NCBI RefSeq assembly: GCF_030272615.1 | Contig: NC_081406.1 | Coordinates: 167,135,521-167,199,520, forward strand | DNA from: Cryptomeria japonica | Taxonomy: Eukaryota > Streptophyta > Pinopsida > Cupressales > Cupressaceae | Reading direction: 5' to 3' | Length of the DNA stretch: 64,000 nt | Shown: positions 11,283-26,353 of the stretch, in pieces | How the letters are laid out: each line of letters starts with the position of its first letter | How positions within the stretch are numbered: the stretch's first letter is position 1 | Program-made: the position numbers and the translations under genes | The notes under the pieces: generated by a model | What the model was told of the DNA's origin: nothing | Seen by the model: the letters and a program-made list of their open reading frames with translations, nothing else | Database searches by the model: none

Positions 11283-11571
11283 CTAAGCCCAAGAGCGGAC
11301 ACTTGCCCTCTTAGCCCCAATGGTAGGCAACATGGACATCCACTTAGGGTGGTCTACCTAGTGGGGTGCTTGTACCTGCTTTCCCTATCTATGCCTTATC
11401 CCCTAAAATCAATAATCAATCATTGTAGAGTTGGTGAGGAGATCGTAATAGGGAACCTCTTAATCGTTAAATCTAAGCCCAAGAGCGAATCTTTGCTCTC
11501 TTGGGCCCAGTGGCTAGAAAAATGGATATCCACTTGGGGTGGCCTACTTAGATGGCGATCTCATACTTACC
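11283..11571 (+). repeat. Diverged direct repeat, about 100 bp, 191-bp period
   Basis: The block starting TAAGCCCAAGAGCG occurs at 11,283 and again at 11,474. Both copies continue through CATCCACTTRGGGTGG-like sequence with several substitutions. No coding potential is apparent. Confidence 0.6.
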
Positions 11572-13310
11572 CCTCTTCTTTACACCTCCTTCCTTCCCTA
11601 CATGACAAGAGTTTACAAACAGATTCATTAATAGACATGCATTTTTATATCCAATCATATATATATATATAAGAGATAAATGTTGACAAATAATGCATAG
11701 GCTAAATATATACCACGAGCAATTATTAAGATTATTAGATGCTTGCTATAACAAATCTGAAATGGTTAGAGGTCTGCTGCTCTCACACGTCTGATATGGG
11801 TGTATCTTCTCGATCGATTGTTGTAATTACTTGTATTTGTTGATCTCAGTTATCTTTGTCTGATTAGATGATTGGTGTAGATGTCAATTCTATGGATGCT
11901 CTTCTCCAAATGATTGCTTGTTCTTTTTCAATGTTGATCGCTTGATATGATTCGTCGTTGTGATATGACACAGAATTATTGTTGCAAGTTATGGATATTC
12001 AATATTTGATGCTATAGCAGACTTCCCTGTGTATGAGATATTATTTCTAAGTCTGAAATTCCATATCTGGACTGGTTCATCACTAAAAAAATTTCTGAGT
12101 TTGACATGTATAAATCTGCTCCAAAAGGTCATATAATCTCAGTCTGAAGTCTCCCACAAGGTCTGAGTCACTTTTAGTCTATCCCAGCTCCAATGAATTG
12201 ATTAAAACTTCAAGGTGTGTCTTAAGAATATTGGAATAAAGTTTATGTCTGCTGCTTTTCTATAATCAGAGCTTGTAGAACTGCTGTTTATGATTCAAGC
12301 AAATGAAGGTCAGAACGCTAATATATCCTGCTGATTGTGAAGTTACTTATTTAACAATGTTGGATTGTATCTGCATTTCGAATGGGATATCTATTAAAAT
12401 ATTATTCCTCTATGAAAAAAGGAAATGAACCCTACTAACCTCTTATTTATACCAATACACACACCCTTTCATTGGTTGGTTGCATCTCCTCAAATGGGTC
12501 GACTCAGGGAGGAAATAATTTTACTTAATTTTGATATTTGCCTCCAAATGGGGCGCCTATCTCATTAGGTCAGCCAGTAAAGAATTTAATTTAAATTCCT
12601 AGAAAGTCAGCCCAAAAATGATTCTTGTTTTATTTTGTTTGAGTGCCTAGGTCAGGGAGATCGGCCTTATTGTGTCTACTCACTGGTTGAAATATTCTAA
12701 CCTAGGTCATCCTTCTTATTATTTATTTCAATGCTTATGTTTCCCTATTTAATGTTGCAACCTAGAACAATTAGTGAAATGCCTCTATTTAATTTTCATT
12801 TCAGTCTGCCTTTCCCAAAATTGCTTGTCCTCAAGCAATGTAGGTTTCTATTTCTCAAACTGAATCATTAAGGTCCCAAATCAATCTTTGGAGATTTGTA
12901 TTCCAAATTTTATACGATATCATAGATATCTCCTTACAAATTAAAGTGAGGGTGAGCTTATCATATATTAAGATGAGGATTAGAAGTGTGACACATATCT
13001 ATGACCTCAATTGTGAAAGGATAATGCCAACTATACATTATAAAATGGAGACCTTGTGATGTTAGGAACTAGTTTACTGAATCTCGTTGTTTGTATGGTA
13101 TTCGTACCCTAGCACAAGTTTTCGAGAGGGGGTAAAATACTATGAATTTGATGGTTTAATATTTGTAAGCAAGCTTGACATCATGACGGATTACTATGTT
13201 CAATCATGCTCTGTACACTTTTTGAATATGGTTTTAGTGATGTTCCACAATGTATGATATGCGGCTTGTGAAATGATAAGTACTGTGTGGAGTCAAAGAG
13301 TTTTAAATAT
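11572..13310. other. AT-rich intergenic or decayed retroelement DNA
   Basis: No recognisable frame. On the minus strand GGTATAAATAAGAGG (12,458-12,444) looks like an LTR-type TATA box, so a minus-strand LTR may cover part of this stretch, but I found neither of its ends. Confidence 0.3.
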
Positions 13311-13771
13311 AACTCATGACAATAGAAGTGACTCTGAGGAAACCCCAAATGTTTACATGCTATTCATGATAGGTATACAGATATGTCTACATTTCTTGCT
13401 TTATAAGTTGTTAGATGATTAAGCCTAAGTCAATAGTTAACTGATCTTATGAAAATTGGTTAGATAAATTTCTCAAAAGTGTATAGGGGCTGCATCATTT
13501 ATGAAAGAATTTTGATCCTAATAGATCTAGAAGACACTGTTAACTCATGACTATAGCAGTGATTCTGAGGAAACCCCAAATGTTTACATGCTATTCATGA
13601 TAGGTATACAGATATGGCTACATTTCTTGCTTTATAGGTTGTTAGATGATTAAGCCTAAGTCAATAGTTAAGTGATCTTATGAAAATTGGTGAGATAAAT
13701 TTCTCAAAAGTGTATAGGGGCTGCATCATTTATGAAAGAATTTTGATCCTAATAGATCTAGAAGACACTGT
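13311..13771 (+). repeat. Tandem duplication, two copies of about 231 bp
   Basis: The copies 13,311-13,541 and 13,542-13,771 abut exactly, both beginning AACTCATGAC and ending GAAGACACTGT. They differ at only a handful of positions (for example CAATAGAAGTGAC versus TATAGCAGTGAT), so the duplication is fairly recent. No open frame spans it. Confidence 0.92.
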
Positions 13772-14460
13772 GTAAACTTAAATTGATTTCAATGACCGTC
13801 TATATAAAGAATGTTTGTTACTTATTAAATTTCATGCTGAAGTCAAGGACATGACTGAATTACTATCCAACTTGGAGATTGTGATGTCTAGCTATGAAGA
13901 AGAGGTCCAAATTGCATTAGGAACCTCATGCTACAAGAGTTTGGAAATGCCCAATAGCTTCTCTGTATGCATGATGCTCTAGATGACAAGAAACTCTATA
14001 AGCTTACCAAGTTATGTATTTGAACTTTGGGTAATAAGGTTTTAATAAGGTGGATTTCAAAAGAGGACTACTAAGTCTTGTGTTGTAAACTTATCTTGGT
14101 ATGTTCTAGCGGATGGTACTCTTATTATATTTTGTTCCTCACATGATTTTATGGTTGACGTATGGCTTCCTTGCTATTGTTTGTCATGAATGTATTGTGA
14201 ACAGTTCAACACTTTTTCTTTCACATTTTATAGGAAATACTCATCAAGTTCTTACATCATCACTCTATAGTGTTTGAGCATCTGTATTCTCACACATTCT
14301 TCCTTCCTATCCCATGGCATACAACTTATAGATTTTTATTGCATTGTTATGTTCAATAATCCTTATGTTGTTTTTACTAGTGTCTTATCAATTTTATTTG
14401 TAGACAGAACTGTCTTGATAATCTCAAACATGCACCCCATGCAAGAATATAGCCTCTGAA
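13772..14460. other. No recognisable gene
   Basis: AT-rich sequence between the 231-bp duplication and the minisatellite. I see no coding motif, repeat or transposon end. Confidence 0.4.
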
Positions 14461-14489
14461 ACATTTATAAGTACTTATAAAACACTCAA

Positions 14490-15020
14490 GGAATAAACTT
14501 GTCTGGAGACACATCAAACATGAAGTGTATACATTAGGAAGGCACATACACCCATAAAGTAACCAAGCTGAAAACACATTAGACATGAATAAAATACGTA
14601 AAGCATGAAGTATTCACATGACTGTGCATAAGGCATGAATCATACACACGAATACATGTAAGGCATAAAAAATGAAGGATACAAATGAATACACATAAGA
14701 CATGAATCATATACATGTAATGTATAAAGCATGAAGTATACACATGAATACACTTAGGCATAAAGCACATACATGAATACACGTAGTGCATGAAGTGTAC
14801 ACATTAATTCACTTAAAGCATGTAGCATACACATGAATACAAGTAGAGCATAAAGCATGACGTATACACTTGAACTCAGTCAAGGCATGAAGCATACACA
14901 TGAATACATGTAGCACATAAAGCATGAAGTATACACATAAGGCATGAAGCATAAATACATGTAAGGCATGACACCATATAAATACACACTGGGCATGAAG
15001 CAAACATTTGAAAAGCACAC
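14490..15020. repeat. Degenerate minisatellite rich in GCATGAAGTATACACATGAA
   Basis: The words GCATGAA, TACACATGAATACA and GTAAGGCATGAA recur irregularly about a dozen times with a spacing of roughly 30-50 bases. The Cys/His/Met-rich open frames on the minus strand here are by-products of the repeat and are not annotated as genes. Confidence 0.85.
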
Positions 15021-15150
15021 ACATAAAAGTAGTGTTGGCCTATTTGATTTGATTTTTGGACTGAGTTTATAGATCCCTTGGACCTTCAATTATTTTTGAA
15101 TAGAATGCATCTATTGTTTTAGCTTTACCCTATAGGCTGCTAGGATCAAA

Positions 15151-15180
15151 GCTCTAATACAAATTGTAATGTCCCCTTCT
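15151..15180 (-). other. Decayed primer-binding site and LTR edge
   Basis: GCTCTAATACAA (15,151-15,162) differs at two positions from the complement of the initiator-tRNA site GCTCTGATACCA. It is followed by TGTAATGTCCCC (15,165), a terminus also seen at 29,662 and, with changes, at 19,628. This fits the inner edge of a minus-strand 5' LTR extending to the right. Its outer end was not found. Confidence 0.35.
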
Positions 15181-16854
15181 GGATTTACCCTAGATTTTTC
15201 CCTAGAATCATAGTATTGAATAAGGATACACAATAACAAGAAACATGCATTTATACTTCAAGAAAGAAGAAGGATTAGATATTTGTGAACAATATGCTAC
15301 TCATCTGGTTTAACTCTTACAGGTCTTGACATTGCTATGGAGAGGGAGAGCATCATCAATGGATTTACCTCCAACCACAGACCTAGCGGTCCTCAACACA
15401 CCTTCCTTCTAAAAGTGGTCCTACCCTTCATGAGGGTGCAGACCAAGGACTAAGACTTGTTGCCATCTGGTGTTTAGAATCTACACAACTCTAGTTGGTC
15501 ACACACTATAAGTACCACCTAACTAGCATGACCATCTGACTAGGAAGTGTATTTGATTCATGTGAATTGATGGTTGCATGCAAAGCATTGTGCCACCTTG
15601 CCAAAGTTTAAAAGTTGCAAGCATGATTAACATTCTATTAGTATTCACAACCCTTACTCAACTTGCACAAACACTTGAGCCCAACTGACTCACTAGTTTA
15701 CTAATCGACAAGACAAGCCAACTGCTTAATGTCTACCGACACTAATGGTCATCAATGACCTTTTGAAAGATCCTTATCTAGTATGGTAACAATTATACTT
15801 TCAGGCAATCACTGACAGGTTTCCCATTCTGCTGAACAAGACTTAACACTAACCCAACATTTCAAGAGCACTAACAGACTGAAAAATAGTTGATTACTTA
15901 TTGTCTGATCCATTAAATGTTGTTTATCATTATGCTGACCTGGTCCATTGTTCATTAATGATGATATATTAATTTATTTTAGAAGACATTTAATCCACCT
16001 TACAGGGATACGTGACAATGCTTACACACAATGAACCCATATATTATTTCCATTCAGGTATGCAGATTGTTCCAGTCTTGTCCAATATTACAAAAGAACA
16101 CTGGGTTTTAGACTAAAGCTCGACCCATTCATGACAATGATACAGTGATTTGAGTACACACTATGTATGTTCCCAAACAAAGCCAACTATTGCACACCTA
16201 CAAACTACATCCTATGAGAAGAGTTAATGTTTTTTTGTCACGTGTATAACATTACTTCAACCAGGAGTGGTTTTCCATTATCAATTATGTATAGATCATC
16301 TACAAAGCCAAATGTGCAAGTACAAGATGATATAAGCTTGTACAAAGGAGGGGAAGAAATAAATGATTGAAGGCATGCTTATCTATGTCAAAGGATGATG
16401 CTTACTGGCACAAACACTATTTCAACATGCTTGCAAGTGAAGAGTCAATAGTCAAGCTACATAAACTGCCAAAGAAAAATATTGTACAATGTGAATAATT
16501 ATATAGTTTGTCTAGACGAATATTGTATGATGTGAATAATTATATAGTTTGTCTATAGCTTAGTGTCTAGGATTAGTTTTAGATCTTCCAGAGCTTCCCT
16601 TTATAATTTGAAGAGAAATTTTTCTTCACATTCTATTCAAGTTTGAGTTATTTCAAAAGAATCAAATTAAAACGTTAACCATTTAAATAAAATTAACTAA
16701 AATTGAACAACTGCACTTCAAATACATAACAACAGAACTCTTATATAAATAAAACCATGTAATTAAGAATCTCATCTTGTAGACATGTTTCGTATGTCAC
16801 TTCATGGTGCAGGTATTAAAACTCTAATCTAATTGGGAAATCTTTTCTTTGCAG
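15181..16854. other. Stretch upstream of the kinase exons, no LRR exons seen
   Basis: I looked here for exons encoding a signal peptide or LxxLxLxxNxLxG repeats on the plus strand and found none. It may be a long intron of the kinase gene containing decayed LTR sequence, or the gene may be truncated. Confidence 0.4.
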
Positions 16855-19573
<2,719 letters not shown>

Positions 19574-19622
19574 GTGTTGAAAAGAAAAGCTTCAAAGTTA
19601 AATAAGAAATGTGGCTTCTGCC

Positions 19623-20682
19623 AGTACTGTAATGTCCTTTTACTTTGAAAGAAATTGACCAACACTCAGCAAACACCCCTCATATATCTACCGTAGAATC
19701 TTAAGGGGAACAAAAGAGATTAAATGTTTTTCTCAAATAAGACAAGCTACATCAGCCACACTGGAAGACAAAAGATACTAGAAGACAGAATAAAGGGATA
19801 CATATTTTATCAAATAATATTAAGAAATAATCGATTGGTTTTGAAGGGGCAGCAATTTCATAAAGCATGCAAAAGAAAATTAATTAAGAGTTCCCTTACA
19901 GCGATTAATAAAGGTAACTCCAAGGTAGCGATTATTTGTGAAAAGGTGTATCCCTTGCAAAAGCAATAGTCTTAATGAAAGGGTGTGACCCCTTCTCATT
20001 TGATGATATAAGAGTAAGAACAAATCCCATGGGAAAGGACACTGAAGGATCAAGTGGAAATCGAATAAGAATTCTGATTCTGAGTTTTATTATGAAAAAG
20101 TGCAGTCATCTATAATATTTTGAAAGGTGATTAGTATGCAATATGGTTAAATTTATGTCTATAAATCTATTAACTAGCTTTAATTTATTTATTGAATTAA
20201 ATTACCAGTTCATCAAGAAATATTAGAAAAAAATTATTTGATTTCCAACAAGCAATCATATCTGGAATCGATGTGGATTGTGTTATAGTGAGATGCAGCA
20301 GTACCAGTTCCCTCATCAAGTATGCCAACCCCAAGCTGGATGTGCCATGCTTGTGAACCAAGGGGCCAAATGACTCGGAACCTTATTCTGTGCCATTGGG
20401 CTTGATTGAGGAGAGTCTCCCAACGCCCTTTCATACTTTCCAATCAAATTCCTAATATGGCTGGCTGTTGGAAATAAGCTATGAAATGGATCCAAATGCA
20501 TTTAGGATATTGTTTTCAATAGGAGATTATTTACTTGATGTTAATTAATTACAATCTTCTCTAAGTTTAATTACAATTATGTAATTTAATTATAGAATAA
20601 TCTTTATAAATAAGTTGTGTTGTTGGAATTGTTATTTTTGGGCAAAAATCAGGTATATCCCGAAAGGGGGCATTACAAGTAC
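19623..20682. mobile_element. Solo LTR with 5-bp target duplication
   Basis: A 1,050-bp sequence (19,628-20,677) starts TGTAATGTCC and ends GGGGGCATTACA, imperfect inverted TG...CA termini. It is flanked by AGTAC on both sides (19,623-19,627 and 20,678-20,682). No internal domain or second LTR is present, so it is a solo LTR left by recombination. Its termini resemble those of the large element at 31,069-43,799. It must interrupt or shorten the 3' UTR of the kinase gene and could supply a new polyadenylation site. Orientation is not clear. Confidence 0.85.
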
Positions 20683-20725
20683 AAATCATAGTTACGACTA
20701 ATATATGCGACACTTTACTAACTGG

Positions 20726-21784
20726 TGTTAGGTCTCGGAGACAACTGAGAGGGGGGGGTGAATCAGTTGTCCAATAAATTCAAACCAAAATCAACTTAAC
20801 CAAAACTTAGTGCTTAATACCTGTAAACCAAACTTTAACCCAGTAGATAGTTTATCAGTTAATTGCAGTACCGGTAAAGATTAATGCATGAAGCAGAAAG
20901 ACAATAACATCCACAACACATAATACCAATATTTGTACGTGGAAACCCTGTAAAGGGAAAAACCACGGTGGGAAACCTTACCCACAATCAGATGATACTA
21001 CTGCAGATAGTATGTGTGCACAATAGGGGGTCTGCACATGCAGAAAGGCCAAGCGCCTAGAGCTCACTGCTCAATCACAAAATGAGAGTCACATTGACTA
21101 CAATTGGATGATTAAATCCAATGATAATGTACTGCTCAAAATAGCATCTTCATATGCTGGATTCAGTACCGGTTTAGCTCTGATATGCCTTCTTCAAACT
21201 TTCCTTCAATCTTGAATGATGTCTGCTTATATAGCTCTGCTTATATTCGCATATACCAAATTACAATCCTTTTCCCAATTGCATATCAATCTCACAAATG
21301 AGATCTTACATTTATACCATAACCTAAGACCAATTGAGTAGGTCGGCTCACTAAAAGATATTACAATAAAATCAATTACAAATAAAACAATATCCGATGC
21401 ATGATGTCGGCTCAATGCATTTACAATATTAACAAATCGTCTCCATAACGTGTCGTGCGGATCTGGAATAGATATGCCTGCCGGTGTATATCCTGGACCT
21501 ATTTGCCGGTAACAACAAATATGCAAACCTGAATATACCAATGAACAAATTACCAAGACAAAGTGTCCAAACGATGTCTTCAACATAACCAAGTAGTTTT
21601 CAAGTGATTCCAAGTGCCGGTGAACAATATAATCTGCCGGTGAACCAAATACCGGTGATTGTGCATAAGTCACTTGCTTGCCGGTGAACATAACCAAATC
21701 TCCAAATGCTGATAAGTGATGACAAGTGTTGACAAGTGTTGACATCAATGACAAAACCATATCAACATATCCAAAATACCAACA
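20726..21784 (-). repeat. 3' LTR of Copia element A
   Basis: It starts TGTTAGGTCTCGGAGAC and ends AAAATACCAACA in plus-strand reading. It contains six CCGGT motifs between 21,470 and 21,690, mostly as GCCGGTGAAC or ACCGGTG. These lie in the first third of U3, since transcription runs on the minus strand. Confidence 0.95.
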
Positions 21785-22193
21785 ATCTCCCCCTTTGGCA
21801 TTGATGGCAACACAAGATGGAAAAACCATCAAAGTGCCAAAACAGAAATGCCAAAAACCAAAAACCAACAATCTCCCAAAGAGATCATTATCAGATACAA
21901 AGAGTAATCAATCTCTCCAACAATCTCTCCTCAAAGTAAAAGTCTCTCCCCCAAAGAATCATGTTTTTTCCATGTGTTTTTCCATATCAATCTCTCCCCC
22001 TTTGACATCAAATGCCAAAACAATATAAAAACCAGATTCAAATACAAAATACCAACTACTCCCGGTGAGAAGTAGCTCTCCTCATCAAAGCCGGAATAAA
22101 AGATTTCTCTGTTAATTCTGTCGGTTGATGACAAACATCAACTGTCTAAGTCTCTACCGATGGGGGTATAACCCCAAGCTGATCTCTAAGATA

Positions 22194-25100
22194 TTAAAAA
22201 GTCTCCTTAGGCAAAGGCTTAGTAAAAATATCTGCAATCTGCTCTTTAGTATTCACATAAACCAATTTCACTTCTTTTGCTTCAACATTTTCTTTTAGAA
22301 AATTTAATTTGATAGAAACATGTTTAGTTTTTGAATGTAGTACTGGATTCTTAGATATATCAATTGTTGTTGTATTATCACAATAAATAGTTATAGGTTC
22401 CTTGCATTTTACCTTTATGTCCTTCAACATTTCTTAAGCCATAATACCTGTGTGCAATTAGTTGCTGCTACAACATATTCTGATTCTGCTGTTGATAAAG
22501 ATGTGCAACTTTGTTTCTTGCTCAACCAAGAAATTAATCTACTACCAAGAAAAAATGCTCCTCTGATGGTGTTTTTTCTGTCATCTACATCTCTTGCCCA
22601 ATTTGCATCTGTGTATGCATATAATTCAAAGTTTTCATCTCTAGGATACCATAAGCCAAGATTTGTGGTGCCTTGTAAGTACCGGAAAATCCTTTAAACT
22701 GCTGATTCATGATTTTCTTTAGGATTACTCTAAAATCTTGAAACAATACATACTGCATTCATAATATCAAGTCTTGTTTGTGTCAAATACAGTAAACCTC
22801 CTATCATAGACTTGTATCTAGTCGAATTAACAGGTGTTGATTCATCCCTTAGTGATAATTTGTCAGTTGTAGTCATAGGTGTGCTTATCGGTTTAGAGTT
22901 TTCCATGTCAAATTTCTTTAGTAACTCCTTCAAATACTTAGATTGACTCAAGAATATACCTTTATCAGTTTGTAAAATCTGCAATCCTAAAAAGAATTTT
23001 ATCTCCCCAATCATAGACATTTCAAATTCTTGCTGCATTTCATTAGAAAAGTCTTTACATAATCCATCTTCTCCTCCAAATATTATATCATCAACAAAAA
23101 CTTCTATAACTAAGATGTCATCATTAGTCACTTTATAGTATAAGTTGTTGTCAGCATTACCTTTAGAAAAACCAATCTTCAAAAGATATTTATCCAATCT
23201 AGCATACCAAGCTCTTGGAGCTTGCTTCAACCCATACAAAGCTTTCCTTAACCTGTAAACCATATCTTTGTCATTTGTCAAAGAAAATCCATCAGGTTGT
23301 TCAATATAAACTTCTTCTTCAAGATCTCCATTCAGAAATGCACATTTAATATCCATCTGATATACTTTATAGTTCTTGTGTGCTACAAAAGCCAAGAATA
23401 ATATGACTGGTTCAATTCTAGCTACCGATGCAAAGGTTTAATTATAGTGAATTCCTTCTTTCTGTGAATATCCCTTACACACTAGTCTTGCTTTATTTTT
23501 GATTACCTTACCATCTTCATTAAGTTTGTTTCTGAATACCCATTTAGTTCCAATTACATTTTTGTCTTTAGGTCGGGGAACTAATGTCCATGTGTTATTC
23601 TTTTCAATTTGTTCCAATTCATCTTCCATAGCTTTAATCCAAAATTTATCTTCACATGCTTCATTAACTGATGCTGGTTCAATTTGAGAAATAAGACATA
23701 CCTCTTCATTTGTCAGTCTTCCTCTAGTCATAACTCCTTGATACTTGTTCCCAATTATCTGATCTTCAAATTGGTTCAATCTTACATACCAGGGTGTCTT
23801 TGTTTGCTATTGTTCCTCAGTTACTGTAGAATTTTCAGATGATGTCGGTGTAACTGGGTCATCATTTTGTACTGGTGTATTCATTGTAGGTTCATTTGTC
23901 AGTATTTTTGTTGCCGGTTCAGAGTCCAAATACCTTGAATTTCCTCTAAATTGTTCATCAATCTTCACATTTGTACTTTCAACAATTTTCTGCAATCTCT
24001 AGTTAAAACATCTATATGCCTTGCTCTTAGATGAATAACCAAGAAATATTCCTTCATCACTTCTAGGATAAAATTTGTCAATATACTCATATCTTCTAAT
24101 ATAGCATTTACTTCCAAATATTCTGAAATATTTAAGAGGAGTAATACCAAACCATAATTCATGAGGGGTCTTACCGGTTTCACCTTTGATGTGAACTTTA
24201 TTGAATGTGTAAACCGTTGTACTTACTACTTCTCTCCAATATACATGAGGTAAATTTGCTTTTGATAACATACTTCTAGCTGCATCTAAGATAGTTCTGT
24301 TTTTCCTTTCTACAACTCCATTCTGCTGGGGTGTCCGAGGTGCTGAGAACTGTCTTCTGATTCCATTCACTTCACAGAATGTATTAAATTCCTTAGATGT
24401 GAATTCACCTCCTTGATCTGATCTCAGACATTTGATTTTCTTACCGGTTTCACTCTTCACCATCACCTTAAATAGCTTGAATTTCCCAAGTGCTTCTGAT
24501 TTCTCCCTAAGAAAAGTAACCCGACACATTCTAGAATAATCATCAATGATTAGCATAAAGTACCTATCTCCTTGTAAGCTTCTAGTTCTAGCTGGACCAC
24601 ATAAATCAGTATGAATCAATTCAAGAACATTATTGGATTTTTCTGGAATACTCTTAAAAGATGCTCTAACTTGCTTTCCAAATTAACATTCCTTACATAC
24701 CGGATTGTGAGGTTTGACAATCTTAGGTAAATCTCTTACTGCCTTAGTTGTACTGATTTTCACAATGCAATCAAAATTTACATGACAAAGTCTCTTATGC
24801 CATAACCAACTTTCATCAATATGTGCAATCAAGCATGTCTTTTCACTGTTATTCAAATGAAAGATATTACCTCTAGTCTGATTACCGGTTGCAATTTCCA
24901 AACCAGTTTTGTTCATGATTTTGCATTTACCATTCTTGAATTGTAATTGAAATCCTTTTTCAACTAATTGACTAACACTCAAAAGATTATGCTTCAAACC
25001 TTCAACATAGTAAACATTATCAGTATTGTGCTTACCATCCAAAGATATAGTGCCTTTTCCTTTGATCAAACAAGCTTTATCATTTCCAAATCTCACTAGA

Positions 25101-26296
25101 CCTCCATTGTATTCCTGAAAAGTTAAGAATTTTCTTTTATCACTAGTCATATGGTGTGAACATCCTGAATCAATAATCCATTCATCCTTATTTTCAATTC
25201 TAGCTGCCAAGGCCTGTTCTACCGGTTTAACAGCAGGTGCCGGTTGATCTTCTGTTATAGCAACAAAAACCCATCCATTGTTTGTCGGATCCTCATCAGA
25301 ATCATCAGTGACTCCTTCATTAGCAAGGTAACAAGATTTGTCTCTATTCTTCTTGAATTTGTATCTGTGGTATTTAGGGTTAGGTTTGTATGTTCTAGAT
25401 TCTTCTTTCAACCTTACATGTCTATCAGGACACCTAGATGCCATATGACCAATCTTATTGCAGTTAAAACATTTAAAGGGTGCTTTACCTTCATACTTAC
25501 TTCCAATTGGACCTTTAGGCATTTTCCTTGCAAATGGTGCTTCAAGTTCTTCAAGTTCTTCATTTTCTCTCCTGCTTTCTTCAAGTTCTCTTGTATAAAA
25601 GGCTTTCCAATCAGATTTGTCAAATGATGATGATGCAGATGATGTTGATGCCTTGAAAGCTAAATCTGTCTTTATAGTAGCAACAGGACCAAATTCCTCA
25701 ATTTCAAAAGCTGAAAGTTTTCCAACCAAAGTGTCTCTAGTTACTGATGTATTAGGCATTGTTCTCAATTCATTTATAGAAATTACTTTCATTTTATATG
25801 CCGGTGGCAATGCTCTTAAAACTTTTGAAACAATTTCATCTTCACTTATGGTTCCTCCACAACATTGTATACCTAAAACAATTTCATTTACTCTTTCCAT
25901 AAAAGCAGAAATCCTTTCATCTTCTTCCATTTTCAGATTTTCATACCTAACCCGAAAGGATTCAAGTTTTGCAATTTTGACCATGGTATCACCTTCATTC
26001 AATGTTTCCAATTTGTCCCAAATAGCTTTAGCAGTAGACCTATCTGATAATCCCATGATTTGCTGATCTCACAATGCGCTCAAAAGTGCTTCTCTTGCTT
26101 TGCAATCATTTTCCTCATTTTTGGTTAGATTTGGTGGATTAGGTTGACCTTGAGTAGGAACAGTATAACCATTCTTTGTAATCTCCCATGTGTCTTTTCC
26201 AATGCAATTCAAGTGAGTCTCCATCCTGATCTTCCATATGCCATAGTTGGTTCCATCAAGTTTAGGATTGTCCTTCCTGAAATAGTTAGAAGACAT
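22194..26296 (-). pseudogene. Copia gag-pol polyprotein, element A (multiple stops)
   Basis: The minus-strand frame starts at ATG 26,296 (MSSNYFRKDNPKLDGTNYG). Gag is followed by a zinc knuckle CFNCNKIGHMASRC, protease motif IIDSGCSHHM, and the GAG-pre motif LWHKRLCH. Next are integrase (HTDLCGP, IDDYSR, NGVVERKNRT), reverse transcriptase (AFLNGDLEEEVYIEQP, LYGLKQAPRAW, FVDDI) and RNase H (CDNTTTIDISKNPV, ADIFTKPL). In-frame stops interrupt it near 26,067, 24,680, 23,996, 23,804, 23,436, 22,727 and 22,695, and a frameshift falls near 22,430. Most stops fit single changes from CGA, CAA, GAA or similar codons. The element once made a complete polyprotein but cannot now move by itself. Confidence 0.95.
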
Positions 26297-26339
26297 TGGA
26301 TCTCCTCAAGCTGTTAAACTTCTGCAAAAAGAGGATTAG

Positions 26340-26351
26340 GCTCTGATACCA
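26340..26351 (-). other. Primer-binding site of Copia element A
   Basis: The minus strand reads TGGTATCAGAGC, complementary to the 3' end of initiator methionine tRNA. It lies two bases inside the 5' LTR. Copia elements use it to prime first-strand DNA synthesis. Confidence 0.93.
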
Positions 26352-26353
26352 AT

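Noticed and set aside
11253-11672. 139-codon plus-strand frame
   Set aside because: Covers a diverged direct repeat and has no recognisable motif. The two repeat copies do not keep a shared reading.
14377-15089. Several minus-strand frames rich in Cys, His, Met and Tyr
   Set aside because: They repeat because the underlying DNA is the GCATGAAGTATACACATG minisatellite. No domain, splice pattern or neighbouring gene supports them.
21227-21871. 214-codon minus-strand frame with hydrophobic stretches
   Set aside because: It runs across the LTR edge and polypurine tract of Copia element A. The same LTR region at 26,838-27,386 is broken into two frames. Judged accidental.
25244-26066. Two plus-strand frames (127 and 149 codons)
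   Set aside because: Antisense shadows of the Copia A gag-protease region.
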